Source of the DNA: JBBQSU01 sp038234815
Lineage (GTDB): Bacteria; Planctomycetota; Phycisphaerae; Tepidisphaerales; Tepidisphaeraceae
Length of the DNA stretch: 7,804 bases
Assembly: GCA_038234815.1 (NCBI GenBank)
Contig: JBBQSU010000156.1
Location: 1 to 7,804 of the forward strand
Direction of reading: 5' to 3'
This document shows positions 1-6,796 of the stretch, in pieces; within the stretch, counting starts at the first letter, position 1, and the number at the start of each line of letters is the position of its first letter. The notes under the pieces are model-generated. The model did no database searches. It was not told where the DNA came from and saw only the letters and a program-made list of their open reading frames with translations. The position numbers and the translations under genes were made by a program.

Positions 1-26
1 ATCTGGTTTCCGATGTTCAGGGCCAT
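1..26 (-). CDS. 5' end of a gene leaving the window at the left edge (product unknown)
   Basis: On the minus strand an ATG at 26-24 opens a frame reading MALNIGNQ before the window ends. It is preceded by AGGAG with seven bases of spacing (motif near 34-38), which is a textbook Shine-Dalgarno arrangement. Only eight codons are visible, so neither coding status nor product can be judged. The case rests entirely on the start signal and on the lack of any competing gene here. If real, the gene is transcribed in the same direction as the glycosidase genes but is separated from them by the mobile-element remnant. Its promoter would lie in 27-200, where I could not identify a convincing -35/-10 pair. 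Confidence 0.35.
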
Positions 27-453
27 GTTCAAACTCCTATCTCTGGCTCTGGCAAGGCGTTAACTGCGCTAGACATGAAGCCTCGTTTCCGCCTGATACT
101 CAAGGCCGGTTGCGTCAGATTCCCGCGGATTCTGCAGATTGCCGGAAGGCGGCGATGGGGCGGACAGGGCGCACCGGCGGCGCAGGCGCAGAACGCCCGC
201 CGCCAGGATCGCGGACACTTCCGCGAGGCGCTGCTATGTCGTCAGAATTGCGGGATCGGGGGGATCAACAGGATCGACAACGTGGCATCGCGTGGCCATC
301 GACATCACTCCGAAAGAGGCTCTTGCCCACGCGGACCTTGGCTTCGCGACCGGTCGTGTGTCGGGCGGACGGGGTAGAAGGGGGGGGGCGACACGATGCT
401 TGCTCCCACGCTTCCTTATCTATGCGCGGAAATTCCGAACTGGTGTTGTACCT
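27..453. other. Stretch without a supportable gene
   Basis: This interval is GC-rich and has several overlapping open frames on both strands, all short. Their predicted products are low-complexity and arginine- or proline-rich, as expected from chance frames in GC-rich DNA. I recognise no protein family, tRNA or rRNA in it. It contains a run of nine G (380-388). The left part should hold the promoter of the gene starting at 26 on the minus strand, and the right part borders the insertion-sequence remnant. It may also contain older decayed mobile DNA that I cannot recognise. Confidence 0.5.
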
Positions 454-496
454 CATTTAAAGTGTCACCTGTCGAACTCATTAGAACTGTCATCTG
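454..496 (+). repeat. Imperfect direct repeat, two 18-bp copies at a 25-bp period
   Basis: The copies are CATTTAAAGTGTCACCTG (454-471) and CATTAGAACTGTCATCTG (479-496), identical at 14 of 18 positions with the core TGTCAyCTG in both. They lie just upstream of the ribosome-binding site of the chimeric transposase frame. Repeats of this kind near an IS end are usually transposase-binding sites. That role here is inference from position. They could also be operators for the transposase promoter. Confidence 0.55.
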
Positions 497-516
497 ATTA
501 AAAGGCTTTCTTCACC

Positions 517-523
517 AAGGAGG
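517..523 (+). promoter_or_regulatory. Strong Shine-Dalgarno (AAGGAGG) that favours a TTG start
   Basis: AAGGAGG sits six bases before TTG at 530-532, an ideal distance. The next in-frame start, ATG at 548, has its own weaker GGAG (535-538) nine bases away. The strength of the upstream site is the reason for choosing TTG at 530, although the family homology appears to begin at the ATG (MSTKERSRLELF). Confidence 0.55.
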
Positions 524-529
524 CCTGAT

Positions 530-928
530 TTGTCGGAGACGTTTTTGATGAGCACCAAGGAACGATCGCGTTTGGAATTATTTGCGCGGGTTAAGGCCGG
601 GGCGTTGACTCAGCGACGGCCCGGGCAGGGACTGCTGCACCACAGCGACCGCGGCTGCCAGTACGCCGGCAGTGCGTATCAGAATAAACTCGACGCATTC
701 GATCTGACCTGCAGCATGAGTCGGGTCGGGAATTGCTGGGACAACGCCGTGATGGAACGCGTCGGGGCCGCCCTGAAAACCGAACTGGTGTATCAACGAG
801 ACTTCAAAACCAAACAGGAGGCCATCGACGCGATCTTCGAATGGATCGAGGTGTGGTATAATCGCAAGCGAAGGCACAGCTCCCTCGGCTACCTCAGCCC
901 GGAAACCTATGAATCGAAACTGAACTAA
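530..928 (+). CDS. Chimeric, truncated transposase: ISNCY-like N-terminus fused to IS3-family catalytic C-terminus
   Basis: The frame gives 132 residues. Residues 7-27 (MSTKERSRLELFARVKAGAL and the next T) look like the opening helix of ISNCY-type transposases, where a helix-turn-helix should follow. Instead, from residue 28 the sequence is IS3-family orfB: LLHHSDRGCQY (35-45), GNCWDNAVME (67-76) and the signature tail WYNRKRRHSSLGYLSP. D40 and E76 are separated by 35 residues, matching the last two members of the IS3 D,D(35)E triad. The first aspartate and the whole DNA-binding part are missing, so it should be inactive as a transposase. The junction lies at about 608-616 and keeps the reading frame. 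A full IS3 orfB product is roughly 270-300 residues. The IS3 half is certain; the N-terminal assignment is from memory of the family and less sure. Confidence 0.8.
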   Translation: MSETFLMSTKERSRLELFARVKAGALTQRRPGQGLLHHSDRGCQYAGSAYQNKLDAFDLTCSMSRVGNCWDNAVMERVGAALKTELVYQRDFKTKQEAIDAIFEWIEVWYNRKRRHSSLGYLSPETYESKLN

Positions 929-945
929 TCGGAACCGAGACGCGC

Positions 946-967
946 CAGAAAATGGTGGGGAAGGTCA
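946..967 (-). repeat. IS3-family right terminal repeat (single surviving end)
   Basis: Read inward on the minus strand, the sequence starts TGACCTTCCCCACC. This matches the usual form of IS3-family termini, which begin with TG, commonly TGACC followed by a C-rich run. It lies 18 bp after the transposase stop codon, as expected for an orfB-proximal end. The partner left repeat is absent because the element is truncated at the chimeric junction, so no target-site duplication can be assigned. Confidence 0.5.
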
Positions 968-1007
968 GACTAGATCCCTCTGGCGCTGCCGCCAAATGGC
1001 TTGCTTC

Positions 1008-4000
1008 TCATTTGGCTGGCTCGGAAAACATCTCGATGAATGCCGGGCCGAGAAGGCCGGACGGCAATTCGTGTCCACCCCCGCGGGTGCCCAGGACGTC
1101 CCAGGACATCCGGTTGGAAAGGGTGTTGGAGACGATCACGCACAATTCATTCAAACCCTCGCGCACGAGCGGAGTGATCTCGATTCGATATGGCGGCCAA
1201 ATTCGTGCCCCGGCGAGATGGCCGTTGACTTGCACCTCGGCGCACTCCCGAACGTCTCCCAGATCGATCCAGACCGAGGAGCCAAGGCGATGGATGTCGA
1301 ACGTTGTCCTGTAAAGGACGCGGCCGCTTAGCCATCCGAGGCCCTGGTCTGTCCATGATCCGAGCGGGGTGACCACCGGGCGACACAGAAATTCGATCGG
1401 GCCAGTGAGGCCGAACCCCGGCGCCATCGACGCGCATTCGATTGCCAGCACCGATCGGCCGTCGGACGGACGAGGCAATTGCAGCCTGCCGACTTGAGCA
1501 GACTGGTGGCCCAATTCTTTCTGAAGCAGCTCGCCGTCGGCATACAGCGCGAATTCTCCGGCAATGGGAAGCGGCCGACGGATGGCAAAAGCGCCCGGCG
1601 GAATGACCGCGCGGAACAACTGGCTGCCGGCGCCGTCAAAAAGCACCGGGCCGCGTGCGCAATGCACTAGGGGCCAGCTTTGATCGTCATAATCGTTCCG
1701 CGGCCAGTCCTTCCAGTTAAACACCGCGTTGTCGCGCGGCTCGGGGTGGACGGCAATGGACCGGAACACCGGTAGCTTCACGATGCCCGGGCCTACCTCA
1801 TCCCTTGGAAGCAATTGCGCGTCGTCAGAAACGACGCGCATTTCCCACGGCCCTTCCAGAGGCACGACGACGCGATGCAAGGCGGCTGACGAGTGCGCCG
1901 GTTTCTCGGAAGCGGTCGGACCGAGACAGACATAAACGGCCGCGTCAGCACCGAGCGTCAGAGCAACCTCGGCTTGATCCGGCGCGTGAGCGGTCGCATC
2001 AAGCGGGGTGATGGCTGCTGTTTCCGGATTCCACAGGCTAGCTTGGCCTTGCCCGCAAAGGCGAACGCGCACCCTACGGATTTCGTCGCGGGCATTGACG
2101 ATCAAATAAACATTGCTTCCGTCCGCGAGTAAACGTCGCGACACGTGCACGTCGGTGTTGTCTCCGATCACCCGCGCGGCCGGTTCGGTCAGGTCCGGCA
2201 GCAACGCCAACAGGTCACGCGGCTGCTTTGGCTGCCTGACATGCTCTTGCAGCGACTGCAGAAGAAGCGGCATTTCGGGATCGTCCCGGCCGGCTTCCAT
2301 GCTGATGGCCGGAAGCGGTCCCATTGAAATGATGCAAACGCCTTGCGTTGCGAATTCGACGATGCGGTGCAGGGAAGAGCGTCGAATTGTGCGCATGGGC
2401 GGCAAGATCAGGACGCGTGAAGACAGCGGACCTGCCCGCAACGCTGCGCCGTCAACCCGCGCTGTCGCGAGCGCCTCGTCATCCAAGACGGTCGCTTGCC
2501 ACTGGTTGGCTGCCAGGGTGTCGAGCAGTTCGTCAAAGGCCTCGCAGGCAGGCCGACTCGGGTTTTCACGCCAGGCCGGATTGCCCCAGGGGAATCCATA
2601 TCCCCGGCCGCCTCTGCCATCACCCCACCACGACACCAGCGGGTGAAGAACGAACACGTCCGTGGTCGCCTTGCCCTGCCGGTTCATCCAGCACTGTCGC
2701 GCGGTCAGATCGGCGAGTTGTCGATAGTAGCGCCAATACGGATTATGCTCGAAAAAGCTCGGCGGGCACTCGACTTTGGCATTGTCGATCGTCTGGAAAA
2801 ACGCGTGCGGCACGAGATGCGTCACCCCAGCTACCGCCAGGCGGTGATAGGCTCGGCGCAGCAAGCGGGGCGAGCAACCCCACCCGCCCAACAGTCCTGC
2901 GGCCTCGCACACGAGCGGACAGCCCGTCAGGCTTGCGACCGAGGCCGGCACGCCCATCCAGGAAAAGGGCAGAGGGCCGTTGAGCGCATCCATTCCAACC
3001 CATTGCTGGCGGCGAAGCGTGCGCATCAGATCGGCCGAGACCGGCCACGCCGACGATTCCTCAAAACTGTGGCCGGTCAACGCTAACCCGTTCCGAACGC
3101 ACCAATCGGCCATCTGCCCGATGAACCGTTCGGCGAAAAGATGCGCGACCGTGTCCCAGTAATCGCAGCGCGTCTTCTCAGTACGCGCACCACCATCATG
3201 AAACAATTCGATCAGACGCGGCACGATGTCGTAGCCGGTGCGCCTGCGAAACTGCTCAGCAAAATCGCCCGTCCATGTGAACGGCCCACTGGCATAAGGC
3301 CCGCACTCGTCATAGAAGATCGAGGGGATGAGCGTTCCGAAGTGCTTGCCGAACCGCCGGGCGTATTCCTCGTGCGTGGTGGCAATGAATCGGTTCGTCG
3401 CCTCGGCGCTTAAGTAGTCGATGATCCCGCCATTGCCCATGCGCAACGCCGAAGGATGAAGCGTGCGGATGGTATAGAAAACCATGACATGCCATCGCCC
3501 CGCCGGAACTTCAACCTCGACCACTGGCAGGGACGACGCCGGTGGCCGGTGATTCACGGCGCGGCTCAGGTCCGGTCCGTCGTCTGCTCCGCCAGCCGGT
3601 GCGACGACAACGGACACGTAATCTTCCCGGCTGCCCCATCCCATCAAACCCACGTCCCAGCCATCCACACGGGCCACGCCCGGACCGTCGATCACGGCTT
3701 GCCGCATGCCGAGTCCCAAGGCGCAAGACGTTCGATCGGCGGTCACTCGGCCTCCGGCCGGCCCGCTCGACCAGTTATACTCATCGTACAAATGAATCGT
3801 GAAGTCACCTTTTTTTGCGGCGGCAATCAACTCATCAAAGGCCTCCCAATATCGGGGCGAGAGGTAATCCCGGCGATCCATGCCGAATCGTGGATGAGGC
3901 ATCGCCTGATAAACACCCTGCCTGGCCATTTCTCCGATTTGGCGGGCATATTCAGGACCGTCCACCGGGCCATTCAGAAACCAGAAAGGAATTTGCGAGC

Positions 4001-4070
4001 AGGAGCGAGGCGGATTGATAAATTCCTCGAGGGACGTCGCGATACTCTGCGGGTCATTGCAAACGTTCAT
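1008..4070 (-). CDS. GH106-type glycoside hydrolase, probable alpha-L-rhamnosidase
   Basis: The product has 1020 residues. GH106 enzymes remove terminal alpha-L-rhamnose from glycans and glycosides. The N-terminal part has the family's opening pattern: FINPP (18-22), PFWFLNG (28-34), an HPRFG segment near 59, then LYDEYNWSSG (94-103) followed by AGGR. Candidate acidic active-site residues lie in FYDECGPY (252-259), GHSFEE (333-338) and CEA (388-390). I cannot say which are catalytic. Residues about 470-600 look like a flavodoxin/GATase-like domain (VFVLHPLVSWWG, VLILPPMR). Residues about 640-720 are a beta-rich linker domain, and about 735-1015 form a galactose-binding-like sandwich (WIDLGDVRECAEVQVNG, 934-950). 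There is no signal peptide, so it is probably cytosolic. The ATG at 4070 has only a weak AAGAG. The frame is open up to a TTG at 4115, but family homology starts soon after the ATG. It is the last gene of the minus-strand cluster. A related PF17132 subfamily with another sugar specificity is possible. Confidence 0.85.
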   Translation of the reverse strand: MNVCNDPQSIATSLEEFINPPRSCSQIPFWFLNGPVDGPEYARQIGEMARQGVYQAMPHPRFGMDRRDYLSPRYWEAFDELIAAAKKGDFTIHLYDEYNWSSGPAGGRVTADRTSCALGLGMRQAVIDGPGVARVDGWDVGLMGWGSREDYVSVVVAPAGGADDGPDLSRAVNHRPPASSLPVVEVEVPAGRWHVMVFYTIRTLHPSALRMGNGGIIDYLSAEATNRFIATTHEEYARRFGKHFGTLIPSIFYDECGPYASGPFTWTGDFAEQFRRRTGYDIVPRLIELFHDGGARTEKTRCDYWDTVAHLFAERFIGQMADWCVRNGLALTGHSFEESSAWPVSADLMRTLRRQQWVGMDALNGPLPFSWMGVPASVASLTGCPLVCEAAGLLGGWGCSPRLLRRAYHRLAVAGVTHLVPHAFFQTIDNAKVECPPSFFEHNPYWRYYRQLADLTARQCWMNRQGKATTDVFVLHPLVSWWGDGRGGRGYGFPWGNPAWRENPSRPACEAFDELLDTLAANQWQATVLDDEALATARVDGAALRAGPLSSRVLILPPMRTIRRSSLHRIVEFATQGVCIISMGPLPAISMEAGRDDPEMPLLLQSLQEHVRQPKQPRDLLALLPDLTEPAARVIGDNTDVHVSRRLLADGSNVYLIVNARDEIRRVRVRLCGQGQASLWNPETAAITPLDATAHAPDQAEVALTLGADAAVYVCLGPTASEKPAHSSAALHRVVVPLEGPWEMRVVSDDAQLLPRDEVGPGIVKLPVFRSIAVHPEPRDNAVFNWKDWPRNDYDDQSWPLVHCARGPVLFDGAGSQLFRAVIPPGAFAIRRPLPIAGEFALYADGELLQKELGHQSAQVGRLQLPRPSDGRSVLAIECASMAPGFGLTGPIEFLCRPVVTPLGSWTDQGLGWLSGRVLYRTTFDIHRLGSSVWIDLGDVRECAEVQVNGHLAGARIWPPYRIEITPLVREGLNELCVIVSNTLSNRMSWDVLGTRGGGHELPSGLLGPAFIEMFSEPAK

Positions 4071-4120
4071 TGGCTCTTCATCCAATACAAGAAAACTCCA
4101 TCCCAGTTTACCCAAGCAAT

Positions 4121-4288
4121 TCAGGGCACAGAATGACGGGGATCATTGAGCGATTTACCGATCCGAAGGATATTGCGGCATTTTGTGCCGTACGACTGAT
4201 GCTGATCCATATCGGGCAAAACGGACGCGTGGCTTTTCAACCAGGTAGCGCATTTGGTCCCGTCGCCAGGCGATTCCACCGCCCCCAT
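4121..4288 (-). CDS. Possible small ORF of 55 codons between the two glycosidase genes
   Basis: An ATG at 4288-4286 has AAGGAG four bases upstream, the best Shine-Dalgarno in this intergenic stretch, and begins 11 bases after the GH31 stop codon. The frame runs 55 codons to TGA at 4123-4121. The peptide begins MGAVESPGDGTKCATWLKSH, contains two cysteines in TKC contexts and is basic overall. It has no signal peptide or membrane segment, and I recognise no family. The stop falls five bases before an in-frame TTG of the GH106 frame, so it could couple translation of the two genes. It could also be a chance frame or the out-of-frame end of an older, longer GH106 start. A GGGG run at 4138-4141 lies near where a one-base slip would join the two frames. 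Confidence 0.3.
   Translation of the reverse strand: MGAVESPGDGTKCATWLKSHASVLPDMDQHQSYGTKCRNILRIGKSLNDPRHSVP
4160..4193. other. Two adjacent hairpins in the GH31-GH106 intergenic region
   Basis: At 4176-4190, CGGCA and TGCCG flank a five-base loop. The stem extends to seven pairs (4174-4192) if one G-U pair is allowed. Next to it, ATCC and GGAT (4161-4171) form a four-pair stem with a three-base loop. Neither strand has a T-run after the stems, so this is not a standard intrinsic terminator. A role in mRNA processing or in setting different levels of GH31 and GH106 is possible but unproven. The structure overlaps the 55-codon ORF. Confidence 0.3.
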
Positions 4289-4299
4289 GCAACTCCTTT

Positions 4300-6750
4300 C
4301 TATCTAGCCGTCCGGACCGCAGACAGCGAAATCGAAAATACCGGACGTTCGTCCACCACGGCCAGTGATGCCACCGGTGACAACAAGGAGCCAATTTCAA
4401 CCACTTCAAAACCCACCTGCATTCCGCCCAATGCAAGTATCCAATCCCGGCCTGGCCTGCGTCCGTCGATCGCCAGCGAAAGCCGCCCCTGCGTCACTTC
4501 CGCCTGAATCACCGCGTCTTCACCCGGCTCGCTGAGGTAGCTGGTGGAAGCGGGACCGGGATAATAGACAAGCGTCAGCGGACCGTTCGGCGCGTCCTGG
4601 GTGCTTCGCCGTGATGGACCTAACGGCAGCACCGCGCCCCCGCGGACATAGACCGGCAACGTCGCCAAATCGCCTGACCAGCGCACCCATTGCCCCGTCG
4701 ACCGGTGTAAACGACCAGTGAACAATTCGTACCAATCGCCCGCGGGCAGATAGACATCACGCTCGTGCCGATCCCCCATAATCGGTGCCACCAGCAGGTC
4801 TGTTCCCAGCAAATACTGATCCGACAGATCACGTGCGTTGCGATCATGCGGATATTGCAGAAACAACGGGCGTAGCAGAGGAAGACCGTTCAGCGATGCC
4901 TGTCGGGCCTGGCCATAGAGATAGGGCAACAGTCGATAACGCAGGTCGATCCAGTCATGAACGATGCGCTCGGCCTCGTGGCCGTAGTTCCACGGCTCGA
5001 CCGGATATCCGCTGTGAAAACGCACGTGCGAACTGAGCATCCCAACCTGCGCCCACCGCACGTAAAGCGCGGGGGTCGGCTCACCCGAAATGCCGGCAAT
5101 ATCGGTGCTCCAGTAGGTGAATCCGGACATGCCGAAATTCAGCCCGCCGACGATCTGAGCGGCCAGATTGGCCCAGTTGCTGGTTGCATCACCTCCCCAG
5201 TGCAGCGGATAGCGTTGCGAGCCGGCCCACGCCGAACGCGCCCAGACAATTCCCTGCCCCGTCCCCTCTTGCGTGAAGTTGAACACCGCCTGGTTGTAGA
5301 CCAGCGGGTACAGATTGTGCATGAATCGTCCAGGGCCACCTGCAAGGCGGGCAATCATTGGCACCTCCTCGCCGAAATCCGTTTTGATCACCGACACACC
5401 GAGCTTGAATAGATCGAGAAAGCGGTGCCGAAGTGCCGCCAGTCCGGTCGGACTGCTGTAGTCGATGATGGTTTCGGAAAAACTGTCGCCCAGGGCAAAG
5501 GCTTTTTCCTTTTGAAGTTCTCCGTGCAGGGGTGACTCGCGCTCGACATAGGGAAGTTGCCACAGGCAAACGCGGACGCCCTGTTCGCGCAGTCGCTGCA
5601 TGAACAATGCCGGCTCGGGAAATGCGACGGGGTCGAAGCGCAGCGTGCATCGCCAGTCTATTGCGTCCATCCAGCCGGGGTCGAGATGGATTACATCCAT
5701 TCCCATATCTCGCCGACGCATTTCCGCTACCACCCCTTCGACTTCCTCCTGCGTTTTGTAGGTCAACCGGCTCATCCAAACGCCAAAGGACCAGAAAGGC
5801 AGAACAGGGGCATGGCCGGTCAGGGCGGCGTATCGGCCGAGTACCTCCGTGGGGGAAGGGCCGTAGATGATGAAGTATTCCAAAACGTCATCGTCCATGC
5901 AGATAACGTGCCGACCTGCGGCCCGGTTGCCGATCCATGCACGAACCGCCCCAGCGGTGTGGAGGAAAACGCCGTATCCCTGGTCGGACACGAAAAACGG
6001 GACATTTTTGTAACTTCGCCCGGTCGTGGTGCCCAGGGCATCGCATTGCCATAGCAATACGTCGCGGGTTTGCCTGCCGAAAGAGTCGAATCGCTCGCCA
6101 TATCCATAGATTGCCTCGTCGTGCCCCAGATCGAACGCGGTGGTGAAGAGATGACGCGAAGGCGATTCGCCCACCACCACGGAGAGGCCGGGATCGTCGT
6201 TTTGCCGAAAAACCGTTTGCTCCGGACCGTCAGCACCGAAGACCCGGTCCCCGGATTCACTTTCGAAGACTTCGAGGCGATATGGATTTGTCCAAACCCG
6301 CACCCGCAGGCGATGACCCTCCAGTTCCACAAAAGGGGAATCCACGTTCCCCATCTGCTGCCCGCGACCAGGTCCCATATCGCGCAGGCAGTGGAGCGGT
6401 GCTGTGCCGGAACGGGCAGTATGGGCGGGAACTACTTCCGGCTGATGTACCAGAATGTCCTGTGGCAGGGCTGCTGGATTTCCCTCGACCGTCCAGCGCA
6501 CCCGGATGACGCACGGATCGATGAAATCCACTGCCAGGTTCATCTGGCGCACGGACGCGACAGGCTCGGACTTCATGAACCTAGACCCACGGACCTCGGT
6601 TTCCCCCCAGCTCCGTCCGGTGGCACTGGTGCGCAAGCGCAGCCCGCCCGGTTCCACGGCGATGGGGGTCAGTGATTCGACCGTGTGAAAAACCGAATCC
6701 GGCCGATCTAATTCGTTGACCGCGGGACCAACGTGCTGTTTCTCATTCAT
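4300..6750 (-). CDS. GH31 family alpha-glycosidase (alpha-xylosidase/alpha-glucosidase type)
   Basis: The product has 816 residues, the usual size for bacterial GH31 enzymes, which hydrolyse terminal alpha-glycosides with retention. An N-terminal beta-sandwich (about 20-300, with YGYGERFDSFGRQ at 215-227) precedes the barrel, which starts near PFWSFGVWMSR (318-328). KTDFGE (456-461) carries the nucleophile D458 and HWGGD (517-521) the acid/base D521; the 63-residue spacing is close to that in YicI of E. coli. Other family landmarks are GGLNFGMSGFTYWSTDIAG (535-553), SSHVRFHSG (573-581) and LLPYLY (607-612). Beta domains follow (YLPAGDWYELFTGR, 667-680; YVRGGAVLPL, 701-710). No signal peptide is visible, so I infer a cytosolic enzyme. 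KTDFGE resembles the alpha-xylosidase branch, but other specificity residues differ, so the substrate is left open. The start ATG has only a distant GGAAG, and a 12-codon ORF ends seven bases before it. Confidence 0.93.
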   Translation of the reverse strand: MNEKQHVGPAVNELDRPDSVFHTVESLTPIAVEPGGLRLRTSATGRSWGETEVRGSRFMKSEPVASVRQMNLAVDFIDPCVIRVRWTVEGNPAALPQDILVHQPEVVPAHTARSGTAPLHCLRDMGPGRGQQMGNVDSPFVELEGHRLRVRVWTNPYRLEVFESESGDRVFGADGPEQTVFRQNDDPGLSVVVGESPSRHLFTTAFDLGHDEAIYGYGERFDSFGRQTRDVLLWQCDALGTTTGRSYKNVPFFVSDQGYGVFLHTAGAVRAWIGNRAAGRHVICMDDDVLEYFIIYGPSPTEVLGRYAALTGHAPVLPFWSFGVWMSRLTYKTQEEVEGVVAEMRRRDMGMDVIHLDPGWMDAIDWRCTLRFDPVAFPEPALFMQRLREQGVRVCLWQLPYVERESPLHGELQKEKAFALGDSFSETIIDYSSPTGLAALRHRFLDLFKLGVSVIKTDFGEEVPMIARLAGGPGRFMHNLYPLVYNQAVFNFTQEGTGQGIVWARSAWAGSQRYPLHWGGDATSNWANLAAQIVGGLNFGMSGFTYWSTDIAGISGEPTPALYVRWAQVGMLSSHVRFHSGYPVEPWNYGHEAERIVHDWIDLRYRLLPYLYGQARQASLNGLPLLRPLFLQYPHDRNARDLSDQYLLGTDLLVAPIMGDRHERDVYLPAGDWYELFTGRLHRSTGQWVRWSGDLATLPVYVRGGAVLPLGPSRRSTQDAPNGPLTLVYYPGPASTSYLSEPGEDAVIQAEVTQGRLSLAIDGRRPGRDWILALGGMQVGFEVVEIGSLLSPVASLAVVDERPVFSISLSAVRTAR

Positions 6751-6757
6751 AGGACGA

Positions 6758-6796
6758 TCACTTCCGATCCAAGCGACTGGATTCCAACCGATTCAT
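6758..6796 (-). promoter_or_regulatory. 12-codon upstream ORF before the GH31 gene, with a strong Shine-Dalgarno
   Basis: AAGGAG (6804-6809) precedes ATG at 6796-6794 with seven bases of spacing. The frame MNRLESSRLDRK ends with TGA at 6760-6758, seven bases before the GH31 start codon and out of frame with it. The GH31 start has a poor ribosome site of its own, so ribosomes ending here could restart on GH31. I see no amino-acid run typical of attenuation leaders. Alternatively it is a chance ORF, or a base error hides a longer GH31 N-terminus. Confidence 0.35.

Larger units (their letters stand above)
454..967 (+). mobile_element. Composite insertion-sequence remnant (ISNCY-like left part, IS3-family right part)
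   Basis: The left part carries an 18-bp imperfect direct repeat, a strong ribosome-binding site and the first codons of a transposase resembling ISNCY-type helix-turn-helix transposases. From about 611 the sequence is instead the C-terminal half of an IS3-family transposase, followed by a non-coding tail. That tail ends in a typical IS3-style terminal repeat: read on the minus strand from 967 it begins TGACCTTCCCCACCATTT. The first catalytic aspartate region, orfA and the left end of the IS3 element are all absent, so the element cannot be autonomous. The left boundary is uncertain because only one end of each parental element survives. The right boundary at 967 lies 40 bp from the 3' end of the GH106 gene. 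Confidence 0.65.

Noticed and set aside
380..388. Run of nine G as a possible phase-variable tract
   Set aside because: It is not inside or directly upstream of any gene I can support, so there is no switchable target.
110..501. Overlapping plus-strand frames in the left region
   Set aside because: The frames overlap one another, their products are basic and low-complexity, none resembles a known family, and one runs into the IS repeats.
981..994. Short hairpin TGGCG-ctgc-CGCCA considered as a terminator for GH106
   Set aside because: The stem has only five pairs and no T-run follows on the minus strand.
2348..3086. Plus-strand frames of 211 and 196 codons
   Set aside because: Both are antisense to the GH106 gene and rich in Arg, Pro and Ala, as expected for shadow frames. 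No ribosome site or family motif was seen.
4071..4115. TTG at 4115 as the start of GH106 (15 extra residues)
   Set aside because: The TTG has no Shine-Dalgarno and the extra residues add nothing recognisable. The family pattern begins soon after the ATG at 4070, although coupling from the small ORF keeps this alternative open.
3456..4136. Long plus-strand frame of 226 codons
   Set aside because: It lies antisense to the GH106 gene, which has clear family motifs. Its product is low-complexity and shows no recognisable domain, so it is a chance frame in GC-rich coding DNA.
5189..5779. Minus-strand frame of 196 codons
   Set aside because: It is a same-strand alternative frame inside GH31, across the barrel region that carries KTDFGE and HWGGD in the real frame.
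6070..6675. Plus-strand frame of 201 codons
   Set aside because: It is antisense to the N-terminal domain of GH31 and has no motif or ribosome site.
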